The position numbers and the translations under genes were made by a program. The notes under the pieces are model-generated. The model was given only the letters and a program-made list of their open reading frames with translations, did not search any database and was not told the DNA's origin. From Patulibacter brassicae (GTDB taxonomy: Bacteria; Actinomycetota; Thermoleophilia; Solirubrobacterales; Solirubrobacteraceae), in NCBI RefSeq assembly GCF_033949425.1, contig NZ_JAXAVX010000004.1:294991-358990 (forward strand): a stretch of DNA of 64,000 nt, written 5' to 3'. Every line of letters begins with the position of its first letter. Position 1 is the stretch's first letter. Shown one piece after another: positions 56,601 to 64,000 of the stretch.

Positions 56601-58940
56601 CTAGGAGCTCGCGCGCCCGCGCAGCGCGCGCACCACGGCGAGGCTCACCGGCTCGACCTCGCGCGCGCGACCGTCGACCACCGCGTCGATGAGCTCGCGC
56701 TTGCGGGCGATCACCTCCTGCATCTCGCCGTCGACGCCCTCGTCGGCGAGGAGGTACCAGGCGGTCACGGCGTCGTGCTGGCCGATCCGGTGACAGCGGT
56801 CCTCGGCTTGGTCGTGGAGCGCCGGCGTCCAGTCGAGCTCGAGGAACGCGACGTTCGACGCCCGGGTCAGCGTGATCCCCTGGCCCGCGGCGCGGAGCGA
56901 GCAGACGATGAGGCCGTCGCCGTCGCCGGGGCGGCCCTTCGGCACCCGCCGCGCGAGATCGAGGTCGACGACCGGCGGGCTCGCCGGCGGGTCGGCCGGC
57001 TCGCCGGACTGGAACCGCCGCACCGCCTCGTCACGGGCGCGCGCGTCGTCGTCGCCCAGGACGTGGAGCGCGGCGGGGAAGCGCCGCAGCAGCGCGACCT
57101 GGACCTCGCGGTGCTGCGCGAAGAGCACGAGCGGCTCGCCGTGGGCGAGGAAGTCGGCGACCCAGGTCATCGCCGCCGGCAGCTTGCCGAGGGCGGAGAG
57201 CCGGCGCAGCTGGTTCAGGCGCACGAGCTGCTCGGCGCGCAGGGCGGCGGCGACCTTCGCGTCGAGCTCGTCGAGGTCCAGCGGCTGGCTGCGCAGCCAC
57301 GCGATGACGTCGTGCTCGGCCAGGCGGTACTCCTCGGCGTTGGCCAGCGGCAGCGGCACGTCGACGTGGCGCTTGGCCGGCAGCTGCGGCAGGACGTCGG
57401 CCTTCAGCCGGCGGACGTAGCCGTGGGCGCGCAGGTGCCAGTGCAGGCGCTGATGGGACCAGTCGCCGTTCTCGCCGCGGAACCGCCGGGCGAGCTCGGC
57501 GCCCGAGCCGAAGTCGCGCAGCCGATCGATGAGCCGCAGCTGGCTCGTCAGCTCGCGCGGCTGGTTGAGGATCGGGGTCCCGGTGAGGGCGAGCTTCAGG
57601 CCGTCCGGCGGGATCGCGCCGGCCAGCCGCAGGGCGGCCTTCGTCCGCTTCGCCGACGGGCTCTTGCAGTAGTGGGACTCGTCGAAGACGACGGCGCGGG
57701 GACCGCGCGCGACGAGCGCGTCGTGGTGGGCCTCGAGCAGCTCGTAGTTCAGGACGACGAGGTCGGCGTCCGGGGCGTCGGCCCCCGGCGCCCACTGATG
57801 CCCGGCGCGCCCGTGCAGCACGGCGACGCGGCGGTGGGGCAGCCAGCGGCCGGCCTCGCGCGCCCAGGTGAGCTTCATCCCGGCCGGGCAGACGACGACG
57901 GCCGGCAGCGCCCCGTCGGCCTCGAGCGCGGCGAGCGCCTGGACGGTCTTGCCCAGTCCCTGCTCGTCGGCGAGGAAGGTCCGCCGCTGGCGCAGGGCGT
58001 ACCGGACCCCCGCGTGCTGGAACGGCTGCAGCTCGCCGCCGAGTCGCAGCGGCTCGCCGCCGACCGTCCGCCGGACCGCGTTCGCGCGCTCGGCGGAGGA
58101 GAGCGCGATCGTCTCGGCCCGCTGCTCCTGCTCCGCGCGCAGCGCGGCGAGGCGGTCGGAGGCCGCGGGCGTGACGTGGATCGCCGGGTGCTCGGCGAGC
58201 AGCGCGTCGAGCTGGGCCACGAGCGCCGCATCGGACGGCACGACGACGACCGTGTCGAGCCCGATCTCCGCGTCCCCGCGGCGGTGCGACTGGCGACGCG
58301 GGCCGTGGAAGGCGCTGCTCGTCGTCTCGCGGGCCTGGGCGTCGGGCAGCGCCGCGAACGCGAGCTGGGCGCGCCGGCTCCAGCCGGGCAGCAGCTCGAT
58401 CGTCGGCTGCTCGTGCTCGTCGCGGCCGGCGCGCAGGGTCGCCGCGGCCGGCCGGCGCCCGATCCGCAGCTCGGCCGCGGCGAGCATCGCGGTGGGGTCG
58501 ACCGCGAGCTCCGGGAGCCGGTCGAGGATCGCGACGCCCGCGGCGTCGAACGGCAGCAGGTGGACCGGCCCGCCCGGCGGCGGCTCCTCGTCGTCCCCGG
58601 CGACGGACGGCGGTGCGTCGCCGTCGGCGGCGGGCAGCTCCGCGAGCGCGGCCGCCACGAGACCGGCGGGCGGGCGGCCGTAGACGCTGGCGACCGCGAG
58701 GCGCGGACCGTCGTCGGTCTCCAGCACGCGGACCTCGCCCTGCCACCCGGCGAGCCCCGCGAGCCACTCGGCGGCTCGCGCGTCGGGGCGCAGGCCGGCC
58801 TCGCGGTCCTCGAGCAGCCGCTTGACGATCCCCGCGGCCCGCGGCGAGAGCGGGGCGCGCCAGCGCTTCGCCCCCCAGTCGAAGTAGCGCCCGGGGATCC
58901 GCCGGACGGCGTCGTTCATCCGGCGCGGGACGTCGAGCAC
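56601..58940 (-). CDS. SNF2-family helicase with HARP-like N-terminus
   Basis: 779 residues. The start (MNDAVRRIPGRYFDWGAKRW, about 8-27, and RAPLSPR) resembles the HARP motif of SMARCAL1 annealing helicases. The SNF2 motor follows: GLGKTVQALAALE (about 325), DESHYCKSPSAKRTKAAL (about 421), LTGTPILNQPRELTSQLRL, LVLFAQHREVQVAL and the C-lobe CSLRAAGQGITLTRASNVAF, WTPALHDQAEDRCHRIGQHD. It would rewind or remodel DNA forks using ATP. The middle (about 90-290) is a long accessory region. GTG 58940 is the first start in frame, though coding character may continue slightly upstream. Confidence 0.88.
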   Translation of the reverse strand: MLDVPRRMNDAVRRIPGRYFDWGAKRWRAPLSPRAAGIVKRLLEDREAGLRPDARAAEWLAGLAGWQGEVRVLETDDGPRLAVASVYGRPPAGLVAAALAELPAADGDAPPSVAGDDEEPPPGGPVHLLPFDAAGVAILDRLPELAVDPTAMLAAAELRIGRRPAAATLRAGRDEHEQPTIELLPGWSRRAQLAFAALPDAQARETTSSAFHGPRRQSHRRGDAEIGLDTVVVVPSDAALVAQLDALLAEHPAIHVTPAASDRLAALRAEQEQRAETIALSSAERANAVRRTVGGEPLRLGGELQPFQHAGVRYALRQRRTFLADEQGLGKTVQALAALEADGALPAVVVCPAGMKLTWAREAGRWLPHRRVAVLHGRAGHQWAPGADAPDADLVVLNYELLEAHHDALVARGPRAVVFDESHYCKSPSAKRTKAALRLAGAIPPDGLKLALTGTPILNQPRELTSQLRLIDRLRDFGSGAELARRFRGENGDWSHQRLHWHLRAHGYVRRLKADVLPQLPAKRHVDVPLPLANAEEYRLAEHDVIAWLRSQPLDLDELDAKVAAALRAEQLVRLNQLRRLSALGKLPAAMTWVADFLAHGEPLVLFAQHREVQVALLRRFPAALHVLGDDDARARDEAVRRFQSGEPADPPASPPVVDLDLARRVPKGRPGDGDGLIVCSLRAAGQGITLTRASNVAFLELDWTPALHDQAEDRCHRIGQHDAVTAWYLLADEGVDGEMQEVIARKRELIDAVVDGRAREVEPVSLAVVRALRGRASS

Positions 58941-59165
58941 GAGCTCGGGCGGCGCGTGGGCGCCGCGCTGCTCGATCGCGATCGGGAAGTCGGCCGGGGC
59001 GCTGATGGCCGGAACGCTACGCGACGACCGCCGCGGTCCCGGTGTCGCTCGACCGGGCGCCGGCCGGGCCCGCGGAGACGGGTGCGAGGCGCGAACGTGG
59101 TCCGCGGGCGGCGGTCCGCGGTCCCGCCCCGGCGGCGGGACGGCGCGGTCGCGTCCCGGCGGTGC

Positions 59166-59621
59166 TCAGGCGCCCGTGGCCGCCCGCCAGAGCGCGGCCG
59201 ACGCCGGGCCGGCGTCGGGATCGTGGATCCGCTGGAGGTTGCGTCCGCCGCGGCCGAACGTCTCCGCGACCGACGGCGGGACGTCCTCCTCGGCGAGACG
59301 GTCGTCGAGCCAGCGGGCCGGCCGGGCGTGCGGCAGGTCGAGCTCCTCGTGGTCCGCCTCGTAGCGCCAGGGGCCCGCGAGGCGCCCGAGGCGGTAGCAC
59401 CCGTCCGCCTCGCGCGTCCAGACGAAGGTCCCCTCCGGGAGCGCGGCGAAGCGGCGCAGCCGGGCGGCGAAGCGCTCGCCGTGGCGGTCGGCCACCGCGG
59501 CCAGCGCCTCGTCGAGCGACTCGGGCGCCGGCGCCACGACGCCGCCGATCGCGCAGCGGCCCCGCGCGACGGCGTCGGCGGCCTCGGTGCCGGGCGGCAG
59601 GTCGAGGACCCGCGAGCGCAT
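59166..59621 (-). CDS. Small protein with PUA/EVE-like strand motif
   Basis: 151 residues. The core TFVWTREADGCYRLGRLAGP followed by WRYEADHEELDLPHARPARW has the spacing of PUA-like reader domains such as EVE and McrB N-terminal domains (W-x-R, G-x-Y-x-x-G-x-h, h-R-P-h-x-W). Such domains bind modified bases or RNA. No catalytic residues are seen. It lies 51 nt after the SDR gene on the same strand and close to the SNF2 start. Assignment is tentative. Confidence 0.45.
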   Translation of the reverse strand: MRSRVLDLPPGTEAADAVARGRCAIGGVVAPAPESLDEALAAVADRHGERFAARLRRFAALPEGTFVWTREADGCYRLGRLAGPWRYEADHEELDLPHARPARWLDDRLAEEDVPPSVAETFGRGGRNLQRIHDPDAGPASAALWRAATGA

Positions 59622-59671
59622 CGGCGCCCGCCAGGCCTCGGGCTCCTGCTCCGCTCCCGGCACGCGCGTCC

Positions 59672-60544
59672 TCAGGCGGAGGTCGACGTCTTCGGGGCGG
59701 CGGCCGGGTCGTCGGAGCCGCTCTTCGGGGTGAGCGTCCGGGCCTTGTCGGAGCCCATGACCTTCAGCACGACCCCCGGCAGCGCGCCGCGCAGGGCGGC
59801 GGCGATCTCGTACTTGCGCGGGACGTAGCGCTCCGCCTTGCCGCGGAGGCCGGTCTCGATCACGGCCTCGCCGACCTGCTCGGGCGTGCCGAGGATGAGG
59901 TGGCCGAAGCGATGGTTCACCAGCTCGGTCTGCGGGAAGCCCTCCGTCGGGATGAAGCCCGGCAGGACGTTGCCGACGTGGACGCCGTAGGGCGCCTCCT
60001 CGGCGCGCAGCCCGTCGGTCCAGAGCGCCAGGGCGGCCTTCGACGCCGAGTACGCGGCCGCACCGGCGCGCCCCACGCGGGCGGCGGTCGAGCTGATGTT
60101 CACGATCGAGCTCGGCGCGGCGCGGCGCAGGTCCGGCAGCAGCGCCTCCGTGAGCCGCACGACGGCGTCGAAGTTGATCGCCATCGTCTTGCGGACGTTC
60201 TCCCAGCCGCCGCGCTCCTCGCCGAAGCGGGCGCGGTAGCCCGCGCCGGCGTTGTTCACCAGCAGCGTCGGCGCCCCGTGGTGCTCCCGCACGTGGTCGC
60301 GGACGGTCGCGGGCGCGTCGTCGTCGGTGAGGTCGACGGCGACGTAGGTCACCGAGCCCTCCGGACGGCCGGCGCCGAGCTCGTCGGCGTGCCGGGCCAG
60401 GAGCTCCTCGCGGCGGGCGACGAGCACGACCCGCGCGCCCGGCTCCTGCAGCAGGCGGCGGGCGATCGCGAGGCCGAAGCCGCTCGAGGCGCCGGTGACG
60501 ACGGCCACGAGCGGGCCGGCGGGCGGGGCGAGGTCGGTGCTCAT
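59672..60544 (-). CDS. Short-chain dehydrogenase/reductase
   Basis: 290 residues of a classical SDR: TGASSGFGLAIARRLL (cofactor loop, about 17-32), LVNNAGAGY, SSIVNISSTAARVG (catalytic Ser) and YSASKAALALW (Tyr/Lys pair about 168-172). VARREE after the second strand suggests NADP preference. The C-terminal extension (AALRGALPGVVLKVMGSDKA) is like membrane-associated ketoreductases. Substrate unknown. Confidence 0.92.
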   Translation of the reverse strand: MSTDLAPPAGPLVAVVTGASSGFGLAIARRLLQEPGARVVLVARREELLARHADELGAGRPEGSVTYVAVDLTDDDAPATVRDHVREHHGAPTLLVNNAGAGYRARFGEERGGWENVRKTMAINFDAVVRLTEALLPDLRRAAPSSIVNISSTAARVGRAGAAAYSASKAALALWTDGLRAEEAPYGVHVGNVLPGFIPTEGFPQTELVNHRFGHLILGTPEQVGEAVIETGLRGKAERYVPRKYEIAAALRGALPGVVLKVMGSDKARTLTPKSGSDDPAAAPKTSTSA

Positions 60545-60609
60545 GGCGCGCATGATCCTCGATCGGCCACCGCGCCGCCACGCATCCGGCAGGGTCGGCG
60601 GCCGGGCGC

Positions 60610-61263
60610 TCAGCCCAGCGGCGTCTCGCCGCGCCGGGCGAGCAGCTGGGGCACGTCCTCGAACACGGCGACCGCTCCGGCGTCCCGGAGCTCCGCCTCC
60701 GAGAACCCGCCGGTGAGGACCGCGATCGTCGGGACCCCGGCCCGCTCGGCGGCCTCGACGTCCCAGGGCGTGTCGCCGACGAGCACCGCCTCGTCGGCGT
60801 CGAGCCGCTCGAGCGCCGCGGCGACGAGGTCGGGATGGGGCTTCGTGCGCTCGACGTCGGCGGAGGTCGTCCACCCGGTCACGCGCTCGCGCGCGTCCAG
60901 CAGGTCGAGGTAGTGGTCGACCTCGCCGGCCTTCGCCGAGGACGCCAGGACGATCTCGCGGCCCTCCTCGCGCAGCGCGTCGAGCAGCACCACGGCGCCG
61001 TCGAGCACCGCGACGGAGCGGATCGCGTCGCCGTAGAGCGCCGCCTCGGCCGCGCGCACGTCGTCGCCGTGCTCGGCCTCGAAGGCGTCGTCGGTGAGCG
61101 CCGCGACGAGCTGGTCGCCCCCCATCCCGATGTGGCGGTGGATCCGCCAGACGGGCAGCGTCGCGCCGTGCTGGCGCAGGGCCTCGAACCAGCAGAGCGC
61201 GTGCTGGTAGTTCGTGTCGACGAGGGTCCCGTCGACGTCGAGGATGGCGGCGGTGCGACCCAT
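60610..61263 (-). CDS. HAD-family phosphatase
   Basis: 217 residues: DVDGTLVDTN (Asp9 nucleophile, Asp11 acid/base), LASSAKAG (motif II), KPHPDL (motif III Lys) and VGDTPWDVEAAERAG (motif IV). The cap (YQHALCWFEALRQHG) is of the C1 helical type, as in phosphoglycolate phosphatase and beta-phosphoglucomutase relatives. It lies 10 nt downstream of the channel gene on the same strand. Confidence 0.92.
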   Translation of the reverse strand: MGRTAAILDVDGTLVDTNYQHALCWFEALRQHGATLPVWRIHRHIGMGGDQLVAALTDDAFEAEHGDDVRAAEAALYGDAIRSVAVLDGAVVLLDALREEGREIVLASSAKAGEVDHYLDLLDARERVTGWTTSADVERTKPHPDLVAAALERLDADEAVLVGDTPWDVEAAERAGVPTIAVLTGGFSEAELRDAGAVAVFEDVPQLLARRGETPLG

Positions 61264-61273
61264 GCCGGCCCGG

Positions 61274-62194
61274 CTACCCGCTGTCGGGATCTCGCGTGCG
61301 TCGGCGTGCGGGCTCGTCGGCCGCGGCGAGGTCGGTCGCCAGGCGGTGGCGCAGCTCGCCCCGCAGCTCCGCGAGCGCCTCCGTGAGCTCCTCGATCCGG
61401 TCCTCGACCGCGACGATGAGGTCGTCCTCGAGGTTCTCCGTCGCCGCCGCGGCGAGCCGCTGCGCCCGGCGCCGCTGCTCGTGGTCGCGCTCGCGGGCCT
61501 CCTCCATCGACGAGATGACGATCCCGATGAAGAGGTTGAAGACGAGGAACGACGCGACGAGGACGTACGAGAGGTAGAAGAGCAGCGTCCAGTCGGAGAC
61601 CTCGCGCCCGCCGGCGATGTAGTCCGGCAGGTTCTCCAGCGTGAGCAGCACGAACATCGTGATCATCGAGCTGCCGACCGTCCCGAACTGCTCCGGGTCG
61701 TGGTCGTGGAAGATCACCCAGCCGACCATCCCGTAGACGTAGATGAGCAGCGCGGTCATCACCGCGAGGCTCGCGACGCCGGGCAGCGACCGCAGGACGG
61801 CGCCGAAGATCACCTGGAGGTCCGGGAGGAAGCGGACGACGCGCACGATCCGCGCGAGCCGCAGGAGGCGCAGCAGGGTGGCGTTCTCGCGCAGCCCCGG
61901 CAGGAAGCTCGCGACGACGACGAGCGCGTCGAAGACGTTCCACGGGTTGCGCGCGAAGCCCCGCGCCGTCGCGCGCACGCCCGCGGGGTCGACGGCGGCG
62001 ACGATCCGGAGGAGGAGCTCGACGACGAAGACGCCGAGGAAGACGTCGTTGACGAGGCGGAGCTCGTCGCCGATGGCGTCGACCGCCGCGGGATAGGTCT
62101 CGGCGCCCAGCACGAGCGCGTTGGCGACGATGACGAGGAGGATCGCCGCGTCGAAGCGCGGCGAGGCGATCAGGCGGCGGCAGCGGGTGACCAT
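61274..62194 (-). CDS. Bacterial voltage-gated cation channel (BacNaV/Ion_trans family)
   Basis: 306 residues with six TM helices. S4 is LLRLLRLARIVRVVRF with Arg at 109, 112, 115, 118 and 121, the voltage-sensor spacing. The pore helix and filter read FVLLTLENLPDYIAG (filter about 185-191); canonical NaChBac has TLESWAS. S6 (LVASFLVFNLFIGIVISSM, 212-230) is followed by a charged coiled coil (about 231-285) for tetramer assembly. It conducts Na+ or Ca2+ on depolarisation; the filter keeps the Glu but replaces the Ser-Trp with Asn-Leu-Pro, so selectivity may differ. Confidence 0.9.
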   Translation of the reverse strand: MVTRCRRLIASPRFDAAILLVIVANALVLGAETYPAAVDAIGDELRLVNDVFLGVFVVELLLRIVAAVDPAGVRATARGFARNPWNVFDALVVVASFLPGLRENATLLRLLRLARIVRVVRFLPDLQVIFGAVLRSLPGVASLAVMTALLIYVYGMVGWVIFHDHDPEQFGTVGSSMITMFVLLTLENLPDYIAGGREVSDWTLLFYLSYVLVASFLVFNLFIGIVISSMEEARERDHEQRRRAQRLAAAATENLEDDLIVAVEDRIEELTEALAELRGELRHRLATDLAAADEPARRRTRDPDSG

Positions 62195-62225
62195 CGGGCG
62201 CCGGATCGTGGCAGACCGGCGCGCT

Positions 62226-62261
62226 CCTGGCGCGCCGCCGCGGTACGGGCGGCGCGCCAGG
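62226..62261. terminator. Perfect 14-bp hairpin
   Basis: CCTGGCGCGCCGCC (62226-62239) and GGCGGCGCGCCAGG (62248-62261) enclose an 8-nt loop. It lies downstream of the leftward secreted-protein gene and just before the channel gene start, so it should terminate the former. The remaining bases to 62407 show no gene. Confidence 0.7.
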
Positions 62262-62407
62262 GACGGGGCGCGCTGGGGGACGAGGCCCGTGGGGGGCCGG
62301 GCTCGTCCGGGGGTGCGCGGAGGGGGCCGCGCGGGAGCCGGGGGAGGCTCCCGGACCGCGTCGCCGGGGGAGCGACGCGGGCCGTGGGGAGCGAGGCGCG
62401 CTGGGGA

Positions 62408-63163
62408 CTAGCGGTGGCCCTTGGCGTGCCGCTTGCCGCGGTCGTCGCCCTTGCGCTTGGGCTGGGGGGCCTTCCGGGCACCGAGGACGACGACCTTGCG
62501 CGCCGCGAACGGCTGCGTCGCCGCCGCGTCGCGGGCGACGCGGACGCTCACGAGCGCGCGGTCGCCGGCGCGCAGGTCGTCGAGCTCGTTGCGCTTGCCG
62601 TCGCCGTCGCGATCGGCCACCTTGACCTTCGCGTCGGCGAGCGTGAACGCCACGGACTGCCGGACGAACGGCTTGGCGGCGCGGTTGCCGCGCGCGACCG
62701 TGAGCGTCAGCGTCTTGGCGGACGCGTCGACGGCGCTGACGCTGCCCTGGAAGGTGAGCGTGCGGGTCGCGCGCTTCGGCGTCACCGAGCGCAGCGCGGC
62801 GGCCGTCAGCGTCGTGGCGTCGCCGGTGCGGGCGAGCGTGCCGAAGGCGACGACGCGGTCGCCGGTGCGGAGGTCCTCGATCTCGTTCGGCGTGCCGTCG
62901 CCGTCCGTGTCCGGGACGGTGAGCTTCGCGTCCCCGAGCGACACCGTGATCGTGCGCGGCGCGCTGCGAGCGCCGCGGTCGCGCCCGTGGACCGCGATCT
63001 GGACGGTCTTCGCCTGGGCGTCGACGGCGGTCACGGCGCCGCTGACCGCGACGGGGCGCGTGGTCGGGCGGTCGTCCTTGCCCTTGCCGTGGGCGAGGGC
63101 GGCGCTCGGCAGGGCGAGGAGCGCTGCCGCGGAGATGGCGGTGATCGTGCGGGTGGACGTCAT
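62408..63163 (-). CDS. Secreted DUF5666-like protein with two calcium-type loops
   Basis: 251 residues: signal peptide (ITAISAAALLALPSAALA). Two similar domains (about 40-125 and 138-225) each open with SGAVTAVDAQAKTVQI / GSVSAVDASAKTLTLTV, the OB-like DUF5666 repeat. Each contains an EF-hand/dockerin-like loop: DTDGDGTPNEIEDL (85-98) and DRDGDGKRNELDDL (184-197). The Lys-rich tail may bind the wall. Calcium-dependent folding outside the cell is likely; function unknown. Confidence 0.75.
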   Translation of the reverse strand: MTSTRTITAISAAALLALPSAALAHGKGKDDRPTTRPVAVSGAVTAVDAQAKTVQIAVHGRDRGARSAPRTITVSLGDAKLTVPDTDGDGTPNEIEDLRTGDRVVAFGTLARTGDATTLTAAALRSVTPKRATRTLTFQGSVSAVDASAKTLTLTVARGNRAAKPFVRQSVAFTLADAKVKVADRDGDGKRNELDDLRAGDRALVSVRVARDAAATQPFAARKVVVLGARKAPQPKRKGDDRGKRHAKGHR

Positions 63164-63475
63164 GGGGTCCTTCCGTGTCGGGGATCGGGGAGCCGGCGTG
63201 CGACGCGCCGCCCGGGGAACGCCCGGGCGGCGGGGTCGGGAGCACCGGTGCCTGACGACCGCGATGCGCGCTGCGGCGCGGCGGTCGAGGGGTACAACGC
63301 GCCGGGGCGCCGGGGGTCAGGAGCAAGATGGAGCGTTGACGCGCCAACTTCGCGAGGGACGCCGCGCCGGTTCGCCGCCCCGGCCGGACGGGACGACCGG
63401 GAGCGCGCGGCGGCTCGTCGCGCGGGAGGCGGGGCGCTCGGGGCGGCGGTCGGCGACGACGCGGGCGGGCGCGGA
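63164..63475. other. 312-bp intergenic region
   Basis: Holds the promoter of the leftward DUF5666-like gene and the end of the right-edge gene. A TTGACG occurs near 63336 on the + strand and no strong hairpin was spotted. No gene is evident. Confidence 0.4.
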
Positions 63476-64000
63476 TCAGTCGGCGGCGGAGCCCGTGCCG
63501 GCGCCGCGGACCGCCGCGGAGCCGTGGCCGGACGGGCCCGACCCCTGCGCGCCGGACGCGCCCGTCGCGGTGCTGGCGCGCCCCGTCCCGCCCGCGGTGC
63601 TCGATCCGGTCGTGCGCCCGCCGCCGGCGGAGGAGCCGCCCCGGCCGGAACCCCGGGAGCTCGTCGAGCCGCGGCCGGTCGAGCCGCGCGAGGCCGACGC
63701 GCCGCCGCCCGAACCGGGCCGTGCGGAGGACGTCGCCCGACCCGCGCGGGACGCGGAGCCGCTCTTGCGCGCCCCGCGACCGCCGGCCGACGCGCTCGCG
63801 CTGCCGCGCGAGGCGCGGCCGCCCTGCGAGGCGCCGCGCCCGGTCGACGTGCCCGTCGTGCCCGAGGAGCGCCGGCCCGCGTCCCGGTCGTGGCGGCTCG
63901 AGGATCCGGCGCGACCCGCGCCGCGCGACGCGGAGCCGTGGCCCGACGTGCTCCCGCGGGCGGGCGCGGCGCCGCGATCCGCGGAGCCGCCGCGCCGTCC
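63476..64000 (-). CDS. Low-complexity Gly/Ser/Ala/Arg-rich C-terminus of a gene extending past the right edge
   Basis: Read leftward, the frame is open from the window edge to TGA at 63476-63478 (174 codons) and no start occurs because the 5' end lies outside. The product is almost entirely Gly, Ser, Ala, Arg and Thr (for example GRASRGSASASAGGRGARKS, GSTGRGSTSSRGSGRGGSS) and so disordered. RG/RGG-like tails of this kind occur on RNA helicases, SSB-type and nucleoid proteins, but the folded part is not visible. Third positions are nearly all G/C, supporting coding. Confidence 0.55.
   Translation of the reverse strand, partial: GRRGGSADRGAAPARGSTSGHGSASRGAGRAGSSSRHDRDAGRRSSGTTGTSTGRGASQGGRASRGSASASAGGRGARKSGSASRAGRATSSARPGSGGGASASRGSTGRGSTSSRGSGRGGSSAGGGRTTGSSTAGGTGRASTATGASGAQGSGPSGHGSAAVRGAGTGSAAD

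Overview
The window is very GC-rich with G/C-saturated third codon positions. It carries no rRNA, tRNA or CRISPR array that I could recognise. The gene content suggests a high-GC actinobacterium, most likely of the class Thermoleophilia (Solirubrobacterales-like). The clues are many zinc-ribbon/single-TM proteins, actinobacterial GH3 and DUF5925-type AAA proteins, DUF459-type SGNH proteins, a manganese catalase with an SPW-like partner, and a bacterial voltage-gated channel. This placement is inference; no ribosomal marker is present.

Layout. 1-2.7 kb: the 3' end of an SF2 helicase overlapping a UvrD-like helicase, possibly the edge of a defence or repair module. 2.8-4.1 kb: an IS3-family element that is dead twice over (frameshift plus loss of a catalytic Asp). 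4.1-8.1 kb: an HNH endonuclease, an EcsC-like protein and a scrambled patch (6.38-7.17 kb) built from pieces of at least three genes that still exist intact in the same window. 8.1-15.5 kb: an envelope locus. Six leftward genes encode three zinc-ribbon/TM proteins, a tail-anchored protein with a degenerate JAMM/MPN motif, a Pro-rich coiled-coil membrane protein and a variant GH3 enzyme. A divergent zinc-ribbon gene is translationally coupled to a beta-lactamase-fold serine hydrolase. This is the best candidate here for an undescribed system. 15.9-18.7 kb: small secreted proteins. 18.7-22.8 kb: an acyl-transfer locus with an MBOAT, an SGNH/DUF459 protein and a secreted protein with two SGNH domains.

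23-31 kb: RecQ; a PIN/Phd-type toxin-antitoxin pair; three overlapping paralogous membrane-protein genes; and a protein made of hexapeptide repeats whose last hexads become a CxxC ladder. 31-35 kb: two DNA microsatellites, a DUF429 protein carrying an internal minisatellite, and an ADP-ribosylglycohydrolase/protein-phosphatase fusion. 35-42 kb: a fifth zinc-ribbon/TM protein, HNH and AAA+ genes, a RibD-like reductase, stand-alone TrpB2, ThpR and a NYN-domain protein. 42-48 kb: an SGNH esterase and three paralogous Candida antarctica lipase B-type lipases, interrupted by a sirtuin. 48-56 kb: YbaK, a secreted glycoside hydrolase, SPW + Mn-catalase, a patatin, a RelA/SpoT synthetase and a ferritin-like protein. 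56-64 kb: a HARP-like/SNF2 helicase, a possible PUA-like protein, an SDR, a HAD phosphatase, a BacNaV-type channel with an unusual filter, a secreted DUF5666-like protein with two calcium-type loops, and the low-complexity 3' end of a gene running off the right edge.

Common themes are envelope building and remodelling (SGNH/MBOAT acylation, GH3, serine hydrolase, lipases), nucleic-acid processing (five helicase or helicase-like genes, two HNH proteins) and ADP-ribose/NAD chemistry (ARH fusion, sirtuin). Functional links between these loci are inferred from proximity only.
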